Shown: positions 18,618 through 28,662, numbered from the stretch's first letter. The stretch: DNA of 64,000 nt from CAYZED01 sp964477445 (GCA_964477445.1 CAYZED010000002.1:1-64000); one strand, 5' to 3'. Numbers and translations are program-made. The notes: generated by a model not told the origin, from the letters alone.

Positions 18618-20183
18618 TCAGTCTGTTCTAAAATGGCTCCCTACACTATCTTTCCTATTTATTGCTGCAACAAGAATCTCTATAGCAATTTGCACAATGT
18701 TTACTGTTTCAATTTCAAATTTAGTTTTTGGGCATGTCAACTTCATATATTTAGATATTTTGTAAATTTCTAAAAGTGCTGATTCCATAATTTTTTCGTT
18801 TCTTACTATACCCGCACTGCTATCCATTAATGATTGAACACTTTTTCTGGCTCTTGCATAGTCAAATTCAGGATTTTCGCATTCAAGAATGTTTTTTAAT
18901 ACAAAATTCTTCAAGGCAAATTCTTTTCTAACTTCATCTAATAATTTACTTTTTTTGTTTTCTTCGTTATGTATATCCTCAGCAACCCGTCTTCCAAAAA
19001 CTAGTCCCTCAAGTAGAGAATTACTCGCTAGTCTATTTGCTCCGTGAACTCCAGTACAAGCAGTTTCACCACATGCGTATAAACATTCGATATTTGTTTT
19101 TCCATTTAAATCCGATTTAACACCACCCATAAAATAATGTTGAACTGGAGCAACTGGAATCCAATCTTTAGTCACATCAATACCAAACTTATGACATGTA
19201 GCATAAATATTTGGAAATCGTGTCTTTACATATTCTCCATCTAAATGTGTAATATCTAGCCAAACATTTTTTGAGTTTTCTTTTTTCATTTCAGTAAAAA
19301 TAGCTCTTGCCACTATATCTCTAGGTGCAATTTCTGCCATTTTGTTATACTCAAGCATAAATCGTTCACCCTTTGAGTTTCTGAGTATTCCACCCTCACC
19401 TCTTACAGCCTCTGATATTAAAAACCTTACACCTTCTTGAGACAAATGATAAAATGCGGTTGGATGAAATTGAACAAATTCCATATTTTCTAATATTGCA
19501 CCGGCTCTTTTTGCCATTGCAATACCGTCACCTGTCGCAATAACTGGGTTAGTTGTTTTTTCATATACCTGTCCAATTCCACCACAAGCTAAGACAGTAT
19601 TATTAGCATAATAAATACTAGGATTCTCTCCTGCAACAACACCAACTGCTTTGTTACCAATAGTTATTATGTCTATCGCGAAACAATCATCAACTATAGT
19701 AATGTTATCCCTTTTAGAAATCTCATTTAATAGTGAATCTACAACGGCTTTGCCCGTAGCATCGCCAAGGGCGTGCACTATTCGAAAACGACTGTGTCCA
19801 CCTTCCCGAGTCGCAATAATGGAACCGTCTTCTTTTTTATCAAATGCAGTACCAAAGGAAATAAGCCGTTCTATGTCCATAGTTGCTTCATCTGTAAGTA
19901 TCTTTACAGCCTCAAGATTACAAAGACCCGCACCCGCAGCTATCGTGTCATTAAGATGTAAAATAGGTGCATCATCTTCTCTCATCGCAGCTGCTATTCC
20001 ACCTTGTGCCAAATATGAATTGTTTTCTTCTTTATTACCTTTTGCTAAAACACAAACTCTTAGCGCCTTATCAAAACAACAAGCCGCATAAAGTCCTGCT
20101 ATCCCGCCCCCAACAACAATAACATCGTAAAAAGATTTATTCATTAAATCCGAATCAATGTTGACTAAATATCTCTTAAACAT
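18618..20183 (-). CDS. nadB: L-aspartate oxidase
   Basis: 521 residues. FAD-binding GGGIAGLYAA near the N-terminus, SYLAQGGIAAA, the HPTAFY and EAVRGEGGILRN active-site blocks, and HGANRLASNSLLEGLVFG near 380 are typical of NadB within the succinate dehydrogenase/fumarate reductase flavoprotein family. It oxidises aspartate to iminoaspartate; in an anaerobe fumarate is a likely electron acceptor (inference). ATG start behind AAGGAAG. It lies between nadA and nadC. Confidence 0.95.
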   Translation of the reverse strand: MFKRYLVNIDSDLMNKSFYDVIVVGGGIAGLYAACCFDKALRVCVLAKGNKEENNSYLAQGGIAAAMREDDAPILHLNDTIAAGAGLCNLEAVKILTDEATMDIERLISFGTAFDKKEDGSIIATREGGHSRFRIVHALGDATGKAVVDSLLNEISKRDNITIVDDCFAIDIITIGNKAVGVVAGENPSIYYANNTVLACGGIGQVYEKTTNPVIATGDGIAMAKRAGAILENMEFVQFHPTAFYHLSQEGVRFLISEAVRGEGGILRNSKGERFMLEYNKMAEIAPRDIVARAIFTEMKKENSKNVWLDITHLDGEYVKTRFPNIYATCHKFGIDVTKDWIPVAPVQHYFMGGVKSDLNGKTNIECLYACGETACTGVHGANRLASNSLLEGLVFGRRVAEDIHNEENKKSKLLDEVRKEFALKNFVLKNILECENPEFDYARARKSVQSLMDSSAGIVRNEKIMESALLEIYKISKYMKLTCPKTKFEIETVNIVQIAIEILVAAINRKDSVGSHFRTD

Positions 20184-20197
20184 TTTTCTTCCTTAAT

Positions 20198-21109
20198 TTA
20201 TCCAAGTCTCAGCATTTCTTCAAGCGCTTTTAGAGACTTCATTCTAACTTCTGGTGCAACCTCTATAACATACTTCATTTCATTTAAAGAATCGTAAACA
20301 TCTTGTAATCTTGTCTTTTTCATGTTTGGACAAACAAGCCCAGGTGATAGTAAATAAAAATTCTTATCAGGATATTTTTTTCTCATAATATGAATAACAC
20401 CTTCTTCGGTTCCAACAATAATATCCTTTTCTTTAATTGATCCAGCATATTCGATTATTTCTGTTGTGCTACCGATAAAGTCTGCTTTTTCTTGAACTTC
20501 TGGTACACATTCTGGATGAACCAAAATCTTTGCGTCAGGATAAAGGTTCCTAATCTTATCTAGTTCTTCTGGTTTAACTCTTTTATGCGTTATGCAGAAA
20601 CCTTTCCATAAAATAAATTCTTTTTCTGGAATCCTTTTTGCGATATACCTACCCAAATTTTCATCCGGTACAAATATTATTTTCTTTGCACTAAGACTAG
20701 AAACTACCTTTAGTGCATTCGAGGAAGTACAAATAATGTCGCTTTCTGCTTTTACTTCAGCTGATGAATTAATATAAGTTACGACTACAGCATCTGGATG
20801 ATCTGCCTTTAGCTTTCTCAATCCTTCAGCATCAACCATATCAGCCATTGGGCAACCAGCATCTTTAACTGGTAACAGCACTGTCTTAGTAGGATTTAGT
20901 ATTTTTGCACTCTCTGCCATAAAATGGACTCCACAAAAAACAATTATTTCGTTATTTGTTTTTGCGGCAATTTTTGCTAAAGCATATGAATCACCTACAT
21001 AATCAGCACAATCTTGAACTTCACCTATTTGATAATTATGTGCTAAAATAACAGCATTTTTTTCTTTTTTCAATCTATCTATTTCTGCTCTAAGTTGCTC
21101 TGTATTCAT
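20198..21109 (-). CDS. nadA: Quinolinate synthase
   Basis: About 303 residues. AHNYQIGEVQDCADYVGDS, VFCGVHFMAESAKIL, CTSSNAL and VCPNMKKT contain the three Cys expected to hold the 4Fe-4S cluster. It condenses iminoaspartate with dihydroxyacetone phosphate. Start ATG at 21109 (MNTEQLRAEI) after TGGAGATC; a frame to 21124 begins inside that ribosome site. First gene of nadABC. Confidence 0.96.
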   Translation of the reverse strand: MNTEQLRAEIDRLKKEKNAVILAHNYQIGEVQDCADYVGDSYALAKIAAKTNNEIIVFCGVHFMAESAKILNPTKTVLLPVKDAGCPMADMVDAEGLRKLKADHPDAVVVTYINSSAEVKAESDIICTSSNALKVVSSLSAKKIIFVPDENLGRYIAKRIPEKEFILWKGFCITHKRVKPEELDKIRNLYPDAKILVHPECVPEVQEKADFIGSTTEIIEYAGSIKEKDIIVGTEEGVIHIMRKKYPDKNFYLLSPGLVCPNMKKTRLQDVYDSLNEMKYVIEVAPEVRMKSLKALEEMLRLG

Positions 21110-21182
21110 TCGTAAGATCTCCATTCAAAAAAATATCGTACAATTCATTACCGACCGGCTAATATGCCGCCTTAACTATATG

Positions 21183-21211
21183 AATATAACACCAGAACTC
21201 CATTTTTTCAA
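21183..21211 (-). promoter_or_regulatory. Promoter of nadABC
   Basis: Minus-strand TTGAAA (21206-21211), 17-base spacer, TATATT (21183-21188), in the short gap between pepD and nadA. No NAD-repressor site could be recognised with confidence. Confidence 0.6.
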
Positions 21212-21216
21212 GCTTT

Positions 21217-22671
21217 TCAGCCCTTTATATTTTCTAATACTTCAATAATGAAATTGATAAATCTCTCGCTTGAGGAAATACTAAAGTGTTCTAAAGGAGT
21301 GTGTACATCGAAAATATTTGGTCCAGCTGCTATACAATCTAGTCCTTCTAACTTTCCATAAAACAGTCCACATTCAAGGCCTGCATGTATAGCATAATTT
21401 TTCGCCTCCGTATTATACATTCTCTCCCATATGCCCTGAAATAAATTTCTTATGTATGAATTTTGTTTATACTCCCAACCAGGATAATCTGCCTCAATTT
21501 TAATTTCGCACCCTGTCAATTCTGCAAGTGACTTAATCCTGTTAAGTATTTCAATTTTCAATGTTTCTACAGAGCTTCTGATAGCATTCTCAAAAATTAC
21601 TTTCCCATCATTTATATAAAGAACTCCAAGGTTGTTTGAACTCTGAACAAGACCCTGGATGCTTTGGCTCATAGTCTGCGGACCATTTGGTATCAATAAA
21701 ATTATGTCTACAATTTTATTTGTGCTAGCTATGTTCATAATATTTGTTGTACTAGAAGTTTTTGATAACACTATATTGATTTCTTTTTCACTTTCAAAAA
21801 ATTCGCTCTTAAATATATTTTCAACACTAATTATGATGTCATTTAACTCACTAGAATAGGACTTCATTATAGCAATTTCAACTATCGCTTCTCTTGGAAT
21901 AGCATTCATCTTCATTCCGCCATTGATGTCAACGATTCGTACATCAAATTTACTTCTTATATAATCAAGAACTCTTCCAACCAGCTTGTTTGCATTTCCT
22001 CTTCCTTTGTCGATATCAATGCCACTATGTCCTCCATTTAGGCCTTTAATATTTACAGACCAAAAATCTAATTCATCTACATTGATTTCTTTTTCCTCTT
22101 CATATTCAACTGAAATAATAGTTCTATTCCCACCAGCCGAACTTGCCACAAAATTGCCTTCTGGCCCGGCGTCAAGATTTATCATTATTCTGTTTTTTAG
22201 TAAACTTCCATCAAGGAATTCCGCTCCGCCTAATCCCGTTTCTTCTTCGACAGTTAATACAGCTTCAATTGATGGATGTTTAATCGAGTTATCCTCAAGA
22301 ATAGTCATAATATATGCAATAGCCAAACCATTGTCAGCCCCCAAAGTAGTGTCATCTGCATATACCATATCATCTATAATTTTTATTTCTATAGGATCTT
22401 TAGTAAAATCATGAATCTTCCCTTCATTTTTTTCACATACCATATCTAGATGTCCTTGAAGTATTATTCCATGGGCATTTTCATAGCCTTCAGTAGCATT
22501 TTTCCATATAATTATATTATTTTTGAGATCTTGATGTACTTTTAGATTCCTTTCTTTTGCCCAATTGACCATGAAATCACTGATTGCTTTCTCATTTCCA
22601 GATCCCCTTGGAATCTTTGAGATCTCAAAGAAGTTCTGCATAGATTTTTCGTTAAAACTCGTTTTTTTCAT
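21217..22671 (-). CDS. pepD: Aminoacyl-histidine dipeptidase (PepD, M20 family)
   Basis: About 484 residues, cytosolic. Metal-ligand blocks are GHLDMVCEK, DDTTLGADNG, EEETGLGG, NLDAGPEG and the late AGLECGLF. Domain order (catalytic, lid, catalytic) matches PepD. It cleaves unspecific dipeptides including those with His. Start ATG at 22671 (MKKTSFNEKS) behind GGAGG; an earlier ATG at 22695 overlaps that site. Suits an organism that ferments amino acids. Confidence 0.93.
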   Translation of the reverse strand: MKKTSFNEKSMQNFFEISKIPRGSGNEKAISDFMVNWAKERNLKVHQDLKNNIIIWKNATEGYENAHGIILQGHLDMVCEKNEGKIHDFTKDPIEIKIIDDMVYADDTTLGADNGLAIAYIMTILEDNSIKHPSIEAVLTVEEETGLGGAEFLDGSLLKNRIMINLDAGPEGNFVASSAGGNRTIISVEYEEEKEINVDELDFWSVNIKGLNGGHSGIDIDKGRGNANKLVGRVLDYIRSKFDVRIVDINGGMKMNAIPREAIVEIAIMKSYSSELNDIIISVENIFKSEFFESEKEINIVLSKTSSTTNIMNIASTNKIVDIILLIPNGPQTMSQSIQGLVQSSNNLGVLYINDGKVIFENAIRSSVETLKIEILNRIKSLAELTGCEIKIEADYPGWEYKQNSYIRNLFQGIWERMYNTEAKNYAIHAGLECGLFYGKLEGLDCIAAGPNIFDVHTPLEHFSISSSERFINFIIEVLENIKG

Positions 22672-22772
22672 TGTTTTTTCCTCCAAAATATTCAATTATT
22701 AATTATTTATAAATTGTTTTTATGTTGTTTATACATAATTTTATCACACTTCATATTGATTTGCTTTTAACT

Positions 22773-22880
22773 TCAAAAATTCACCCGTTGTTTTCTATCT
22801 TGAGTTTTCTGCAACTTTTCATAAATGAAAATATCTTTATAGATTTTTCGCAATTTCTCCATAATTTCTTCATAATTCAT
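22773..22880 (-). CDS. Possible 35-residue small protein
   Basis: A short frame in the gap between murJ and pepD encodes a charged, helix-like peptide beginning MNYEEIMEKLRKIYKDI. An AAGG lies almost against its start, which is too close, and a second overlapping frame six bases further down would be better placed for the same site. Evidence is compositional only. The rest of the gap 22672-22988 holds a terminator and nothing else I can recognise. Confidence 0.25.
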   Translation of the reverse strand: MNYEEIMEKLRKIYKDIFIYEKLQKTQDRKQRVNF

Positions 22881-22951
22881 CCTTATAATTAGTCACGGTA
22901 TATGTATTGTCTTATCATTACATATATCAATCCCATGATCTCCCCAATTTA

Positions 22952-22971
22952 AAACCCGCTTAAGCGGGTTT
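22952..22971 (-). terminator. Intrinsic terminator after murJ
   Basis: A perfect 20-base palindrome centred on GCTTAAGC with a GC-rich stem. On the minus strand it is followed by TTAAATT, and on the plus strand by CTTTTTTTT, so it could act in both directions. It lies 18 bases after murJ. Confidence 0.85.
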
Positions 22972-22988
22972 CTTTTTTTTAATAATTA

Positions 22989-24632
22989 TTAGATTTGTTT
23001 TTTCTTCATTTTCATCTTTAATTTCCCCACAAATATATCTAAAACAACATTGAGTTCTTCGGACTTAAGCATCCACGCCACAAGAACAAATAAGCTTCCT
23101 CCAATGGCTATCGCTGAAACTGTTGAAATTAGTTGAGCTAGTTTTTCTTCATGTCCAAGAATTTTATCTAAATATCTAAATGTAAAATATACTGAAAGCC
23201 CCATCACTAAAGATGAAATTGCTGTCTTAGTAAAACTCTTAATTAAATTAAGCGCATTCAATCCATGAACTTTCCTTCTCAAAGAAAAGAATAGAAGAAC
23301 GGCATTTAGAATACTAGTTAATGTGTATGAGAGTGCCACCCCTCCTACGCCTAAGTTTGTATAATATACGCAGAGAAGATTTAAAGTTAGATTAGTTAAA
23401 AGCATCAATCCACCGTAAATTACAGGTGTTTTACTATTTTGCATTGAATTAAACCCTCTGGTCAGTATTATTGATGCAGACTGTCCAACCATTCCAAATG
23501 AATAGAAAGCCAGTGCTACTGCTGTTATTGCGACGTCACTTTCTTCAAATTTCCCTGTTCTAAACAAAAGTCTAATTATTGGTTGACTCAATACTAATAA
23601 CCCAACTGCAGAAGGTATAGTTACAAACATTACCGAATTAAAGCCCTTCAAAAAAATGGACTTAAATTTATCCCATTCCTCAGAGCCTACTAGATTGCTT
23701 AAAGTCGGAAAAAGCGCCATTGATATGCTAGCCGCAAAAATACCAAGAGGTAATAACATAACTCTGTTTGCATATCTTAACGCGGTTACATTTCCCGCTT
23801 CAGGCAAAAGTGATGCAACATTATTGTTTATGAAAACATTTAATTGCGAGAATGAAAGGCCTAAAATAGCAGGTCCAATTAGAATTAGCATTCTAACAAA
23901 AAGTGGATCTTTAAAATTAAAATTGAATCGAAATCCCTTTCCAAGTTTAATATATCTATAGATTATAATGGAGAAATTTAAAACCGCTCCAAAAACAACT
24001 CCTGATGCCAAACCAAAGATACCGAATTTTTTACTAAGAACAAATATACCAATAATGATACCAATGTTATATAACAAAGGCCCCATCGCAGGAACTGTGA
24101 AAATATTATAAGAATTTAGAACACCTGTAAATAAACCTGCAAAAACCAATAAAGTTACTGATGTAAACATAATTCTAGTTAATTGAACAATTAATATGAA
24201 CTGATCAGTTCCAGGTGCCACTCCAACAGCAATTATTTTCATAAGTTGTGGTGCAAATATTACTCCAATAATATTGAACAAAACTATGAAACAAATGCTA
24301 AAAGTCAGAAATATGTCCGTAGCGCTCCAAGCGCCTTTATCATTTCCCCTGGCTCTTTCCGCATTAAAAATCGGCATAAAACCGGCGCTAAGTGCTCCAC
24401 CTATAAGAATATAATACATCATATCTGGTATTGCGAAGGCTAAAAAGAACGCGTCAGTTTCATGCCCTCGTCCAAAAACATTAGCTACCATCATTTCTCT
24501 AACAAAACCAAGTGCTCGGCTCAAAAAAATCATCAGCATCATGGTTAAAGCGGCGATTTTTAAATTTTCCCCTTTAACTGTTTTTGTTTTTTTATCTGTC
24601 TCATCTTTACTCTGTGTATCTTTTTCTATCAT
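22989..24632 (-). CDS. murJ: Lipid II flippase MurJ (MviN)
   Basis: 547 residues with about 14 membrane helices. The N-terminal block SRALGFVREMMVANVFGRGHETDAFFLAF and PLLYNIGIIIG in the middle are typical MurJ/MviN sequence (first cited in part). It belongs to the MOP flippase superfamily and should move lipid II across the membrane. There is a charged N-terminal tail of about 25 residues before the first helix. ATG start behind AGGAGC. Monocistronic as far as can be seen, ended by a strong terminator. Confidence 0.94.
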   Translation of the reverse strand: MIEKDTQSKDETDKKTKTVKGENLKIAALTMMLMIFLSRALGFVREMMVANVFGRGHETDAFFLAFAIPDMMYYILIGGALSAGFMPIFNAERARGNDKGAWSATDIFLTFSICFIVLFNIIGVIFAPQLMKIIAVGVAPGTDQFILIVQLTRIMFTSVTLLVFAGLFTGVLNSYNIFTVPAMGPLLYNIGIIIGIFVLSKKFGIFGLASGVVFGAVLNFSIIIYRYIKLGKGFRFNFNFKDPLFVRMLILIGPAILGLSFSQLNVFINNNVASLLPEAGNVTALRYANRVMLLPLGIFAASISMALFPTLSNLVGSEEWDKFKSIFLKGFNSVMFVTIPSAVGLLVLSQPIIRLLFRTGKFEESDVAITAVALAFYSFGMVGQSASIILTRGFNSMQNSKTPVIYGGLMLLTNLTLNLLCVYYTNLGVGGVALSYTLTSILNAVLLFFSLRRKVHGLNALNLIKSFTKTAISSLVMGLSVYFTFRYLDKILGHEEKLAQLISTVSAIAIGGSLFVLVAWMLKSEELNVVLDIFVGKLKMKMKKKQI

Positions 24633-24840
24633 TTTTGCTCCTAATTAATTTAATTTGCTCATGATTTAATCGTGTTTACTACGAAAAGGAAATATACATT
24701 AATGCAAATCAGTATAACTTCTTGATTATTCTCTTCTCAGTTATCATTTTACACTCTTGTATTAGTCGATTCAATAAAGCATATATAGTTAAGCATTATT
24801 CTTCTACTTAATAGCATATAATTTACTTAGTAGTGTATAT

Positions 24841-27582
24841 TTAATCGAATAGTGGAACTTCAATCATAATTTTTGTGAATTTATCAGCTTCAGAATCAAC
24901 AGTTAAGCTTCCGCCTAATGATTCTACTATATCTCTCACAATTGATAGTCCTAACCCTTGCCCTGAAATACTAGTTAATACTTCTGAAGAGCTTAATTTC
25001 CCATTTAATACCAACTGAAGTATGTCTTCTTTAGATAATTTACCTTTTTCAGAAACGTAACCTTCTAATATTGCTTTTTCTTTTAGTTTCTTAAAATCAA
25101 AACCACGCCCATCGTCTTCAATTATAATTCTAATCTTATTATCAACTTTTAATGCCTTGCAGTTCAAAGTAGCCACCGCGCGTTTTCCTTTTTTTATTCT
25201 CTCCACCGGTTCTTCAATTCCATGATCTACAGAATTTCTGAATAATTGCACGAGTGAACTGGCTAATTCCTTATATTCATTTGTATTAACTAAAAACTCA
25301 CCACCCTCTATGCTAAAAGGTTCAATGTTCTTACCAAGTCTATCAGCAAGACTAACTGAAAAATCTGAGTATTTTGATAAAAGTATATTGAATGGTTTAT
25401 ATGTCAATTTCCTTACTTCGTTTGATAATTCCTTTAAGTTTTCAAAATCTTTAGCAACTTCGATTTTTTCAGCGATTTCAAATACCTTCTCAGTATTTAC
25501 TCTAACAGTATTTATCCTTCTTTCGAGTTCAAGGCTCAATGTATTATTTGTTTTGCTTACAATTTCCTCCAAAAGCGTTTGGAGATTATTACTCTTTAAG
25601 TAAGCTTTAACTTCCTCAACTTTAACTAGTTCATCTTTTTCCATAGCTCTTAAACCAACTTCAATATTGTTAAGATTAACTAGCATTTCTTTAAAAATAA
25701 AAATGCCGAAGCTACCTTTAAAGAAATGTATTTTCTTTCTTAATATCTTAATCCTATTTGCAAGCAAATCTTGCCCCTCTAGCGTCTCATCTATCCCATT
25801 TTCCAAAAAATATCTAAAACTTGCAGTAAGTTCGATAAAATCCCTAGTATAAGTGGCGACTTTAACAATGCTTCTCATTTGATCTTCTTCTTCTTCAACT
25901 TTTTTCTTTAAAAGCTTTGATTCTGTAACATCCGTTATAATAACCATACAGGCACTATTCCATGTCGCATTTATTGATCTTATAATTTTGTATTTTATAT
26001 CAAGTATTAAGTTTTTATACAAAACTTCTTCTGGTAATAACGAAAGATATTTTTCATTATACGCGTCATTTGGCATCAGAAAAATTGTATTTAGCACATT
26101 CTTTATGAAATTTTCCGTATCCGAATCAGAATCACTAATTAATTCAGGAAATGTTATTCCTTGAATATCTCTATTAAAAATTCTCCTACATTCAAAACTA
26201 TAACTTCCATCAATTTCTAAGTTTTTACCGAACATTAAAAAACCTTGCCCTGCGTTATCAAGTAGATTTTTAAGCGAAGCAGTTCTCTCACTTATCATAC
26301 TTTCAAGTGAGGCATTTATTTCAACGTATCTATCTTTACTTTCATTTAGTTCTCTGTTTACAATCTCTAACTCAATATTCTTTGTATATAGTTCTCCCGA
26401 TATTTCCGCTTCTTTTTCATATATTTTTTGAATCTGATTTACCAATATAAAGAAAAGAACAAAAATCAATACGAATAATCCGTAACTCGACTGCAGAAAA
26501 AACCAAGGTAGCACGTGAAAAATCATTCCCAAAATATCATATAAAGTAAGTGCACATACCAAAATTATCCCAATAACAAATAAAACTGCATCTCTATTCC
26601 CTTTATAAGCGGCGTGAAAAATCACAAAAATTGTGACAACCATCTCTAAAACCATAAAAACCAAATAGATATCCAGCGTGTAAACTATATTTTTTATTCT
26701 TAAGCAATCAATTATCAGTGCGAAAATCAAATAGATGGCATTTATTGAAACTAAAACATTTAGAACTTTAGCATATTTTTTATCGGCAAAAATCTGTTCT
26801 GTATACTTAAGGTACCCGACAGGTATTAGGAAAAAAGAGCAAAAAGCAACATAAAGCCAAAAACGAGGATTATCAAATAATAATTGTTTAATTCCTGTTT
26901 CCGAAAACATCCAAGTACCTGTTGTGAAAGAAGCCAATGCTAAATATAGCATAGCCCATCTGACTTTTGCTTTTATAATAAAAAAAGTTGAAACCAATAC
27001 TATCGCGCCCAAAACACATACAATAGATATTACCAAATTATCAATATCACTTTTGAATATTTGAACAATAATCTTTCTCTCATTGTCAATTATACAGCGC
27101 CTAATAATTCCAGAATTACCCGAAAAAAAAGAGTTCATCTTAATATATAAAAACTTCCCTTCAGATTCTCTTGGTATACTTATTAAATGGAATGGCGAAC
27201 CATAAGAAATTTTGTCCCCTATTTGATTTACATCACCAAAACTATATACTATTTCTCCCATGTTATATATTTCTAAAGAATTATCATTTAAATATAGTTG
27301 AATATATGTTTTATCCTCAAAATAATCTGGTAACTTTACTCTAAACCAAACAAAACGTGAAGCTGCGTCAATCGATGGTTTACCCATTTTATAAGGAGAC
27401 CAAGATATGTTTTCTTTTAGATCAACTCTTAATTCTGAATCATCAGTGCCAAAGGTTTGCCATCCATAATCCAGAATATTATCCCTTGGTGTATCAATAA
27501 GGTTTTGAATTAAACCAAGTCCGACAATTAGAACTAATATCATTATTAAATATAAATAAAAGCTTTTTCTTTGATTCTTCAT
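24841..27582 (-). CDS. Membrane histidine kinase with 7TMR-DISM sensor, Hpt-like and CheA-like ATPase domains
   Basis: About 913 residues (numbering from the 27594 frame). An N-terminal helix and extracytoplasmic domain (about 35-180) resemble 7TMR-DISM extracellular sensors; seven helices (about 185-387) follow, then a coiled coil (390-440) and a PAS-like segment (440-560). An Hpt-type motif RKKIHFFKGSFG places His623. The ATPase has N-box FRNSVDHGIEEP (785-796), EDDGRGFD (826-833) and SGQGLGLS (877-884), which is CheA-like. No receiver domain is present, and no CheW domain is apparent. Start ATG at 27582 behind GGAGGG. Follows a nitroreductase gene by 44 bases. Confidence 0.85.
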   Translation of the reverse strand: MKNQRKSFYLYLIMILVLIVGLGLIQNLIDTPRDNILDYGWQTFGTDDSELRVDLKENISWSPYKMGKPSIDAASRFVWFRVKLPDYFEDKTYIQLYLNDNSLEIYNMGEIVYSFGDVNQIGDKISYGSPFHLISIPRESEGKFLYIKMNSFFSGNSGIIRRCIIDNERKIIVQIFKSDIDNLVISIVCVLGAIVLVSTFFIIKAKVRWAMLYLALASFTTGTWMFSETGIKQLLFDNPRFWLYVAFCSFFLIPVGYLKYTEQIFADKKYAKVLNVLVSINAIYLIFALIIDCLRIKNIVYTLDIYLVFMVLEMVVTIFVIFHAAYKGNRDAVLFVIGIILVCALTLYDILGMIFHVLPWFFLQSSYGLFVLIFVLFFILVNQIQKIYEKEAEISGELYTKNIELEIVNRELNESKDRYVEINASLESMISERTASLKNLLDNAGQGFLMFGKNLEIDGSYSFECRRIFNRDIQGITFPELISDSDSDTENFIKNVLNTIFLMPNDAYNEKYLSLLPEEVLYKNLILDIKYKIIRSINATWNSACMVIITDVTESKLLKKKVEEEEDQMRSIVKVATYTRDFIELTASFRYFLENGIDETLEGQDLLANRIKILRKKIHFFKGSFGIFIFKEMLVNLNNIEVGLRAMEKDELVKVEEVKAYLKSNNLQTLLEEIVSKTNNTLSLELERRINTVRVNTEKVFEIAEKIEVAKDFENLKELSNEVRKLTYKPFNILLSKYSDFSVSLADRLGKNIEPFSIEGGEFLVNTNEYKELASSLVQLFRNSVDHGIEEPVERIKKGKRAVATLNCKALKVDNKIRIIIEDDGRGFDFKKLKEKAILEGYVSEKGKLSKEDILQLVLNGKLSSSEVLTSISGQGLGLSIVRDIVESLGGSLTVDSEADKFTKIMIEVPLFD

Positions 27583-27626
27583 TAGACCCTCCACAACCCG
27601 ATTACTACGTTTCTGTCATTTTATCC

Positions 27627-28463
27627 CTAGGCTTCATTATCAATTATTTTATTAATTGATGCAATATATTCTAATCTGCTCTGTTTTAATGAATCGTAAA
27701 ATATCTCAGCTTTGTATCCGCTAATTCTTGCTATAAGAACAATATGTTTCAAAATTATCCCACAATCTAATTTGCCCCACCTTTCTGCGACTAGCTTAGA
27801 TAAAAAAGCGCCTTTATTTAAATATAAGTTCAATATTTCATCTTTAATCTCAAAGCGCCATGGTTGCATATTCACGGCGGAAGGAGCTAATCTAGCGATA
27901 TCAATTAATTCAAACCATTCATTTTCAAATTTGTTTTGCTTTAAGCTATCATTATTCATTTCTTCTTTTATTATTAGGTCAGATATATTCTTTCTTTTAT
28001 ATTCTTTTCTTTTTCTATACATATTAATACCAATATCAGGTTTACCAAATGCAATAATTATGACAGGTTCCAAACCAATTTCCACATCGAATTTCAATTT
28101 TATGTCATTAACGTTAAAATTGCCTCCAATCCAGCAGCTGCCTATGCCTTTCGTGCTCATCCACAAGACTAGCTCTTCAAAAGTATACCCTAGATTCTCT
28201 TTATATCCTTTGATTTTTTCGGAAAACAAAACTATGTAGTGCGGCGCAATTACCTTACCATAATCGCCGATAAAGCCCTTCATAGTATCCTTTTGAAAAT
28301 TAATCCCATCTTCAACAATAACACCTTTTATTTTTATGTTTTCGTCTAACACAAGCAATTTCTTTATTTTTTCTTCTATTTCTTTAATTTCTTCATTACT
28401 CATTTTTTCATTTAAAAAATTCCTAATTGAACGTCTACTAACTAAAGCTTCATCTAAGTTCAT
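27627..28463 (-). CDS. Nitroreductase-family protein (two half-domains)
   Basis: 278 residues. SRRSIRNFLNEK near the N-terminus and a second half with IARLAPSAVNMQPWRFEI and AERWGKLDCGIILKHIVL give the FMN-binding nitroreductase fold; WMSTKGIGSCWIGGNF is typical of the two-half-domain nitroreductases. It should be a cytosolic FMN-dependent NAD(P)H oxidoreductase; substrate unknown. ATG start behind GGGGTGA. It is upstream of the histidine kinase and possibly in its operon. Confidence 0.8.
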   Translation of the reverse strand: MNLDEALVSRRSIRNFLNEKMSNEEIKEIEEKIKKLLVLDENIKIKGVIVEDGINFQKDTMKGFIGDYGKVIAPHYIVLFSEKIKGYKENLGYTFEELVLWMSTKGIGSCWIGGNFNVNDIKLKFDVEIGLEPVIIIAFGKPDIGINMYRKRKEYKRKNISDLIIKEEMNNDSLKQNKFENEWFELIDIARLAPSAVNMQPWRFEIKDEILNLYLNKGAFLSKLVAERWGKLDCGIILKHIVLIARISGYKAEIFYDSLKQSRLEYIASINKIIDNEA

Positions 28464-28555
28464 ACTTTCACCCCATCGAATCTAATGTTTATTCTTTGAT
28501 TAATTATTTACAATAATACTAACAAATTAAAACAAATACTTCTAGTGCAATATTA

Positions 28556-28594
28556 TTAACATAGAGTTAACATTTGATTTACACTCGATTAACA
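28556..28594 (+). promoter_or_regulatory. PHO box array (PhoP binding site)
   Basis: Four hexamers with strict 11-base period: TTAACA at 28556, TTAACA at 28567, TTTACA at 28578 and TTAACA at 28589, each separated by five bases. This is the Bacillus-type PhoP target (TTHACA repeats). It lies upstream of the -10 region of the PhoU-like/pit operon, replacing a normal -35, as expected for a PhoP-activated promoter. No phoPR genes are in the window. Confidence 0.88.
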
Positions 28595-28614
28595 TTCATG
28601 TTTTAGAGCTCTGT

Positions 28615-28620
28615 TATACT
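28615..28620 (+). promoter_or_regulatory. -10 element of the pit operon promoter
   Basis: TATACT, 20 bases after the last PHO hexamer, with no good -35 hexamer at the matching distance. The gene start is 43 bases downstream. Confidence 0.6.
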
Positions 28621-28662
28621 GATTTCAGTTATTAAAATAAATAAAAAAAGCGGAGGAAAACT

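Noticed and set aside
21110..21216. NiaR/YrxA operator before nadA
   Set aside because: I could not find a convincing inverted repeat; only the promoter is supported.
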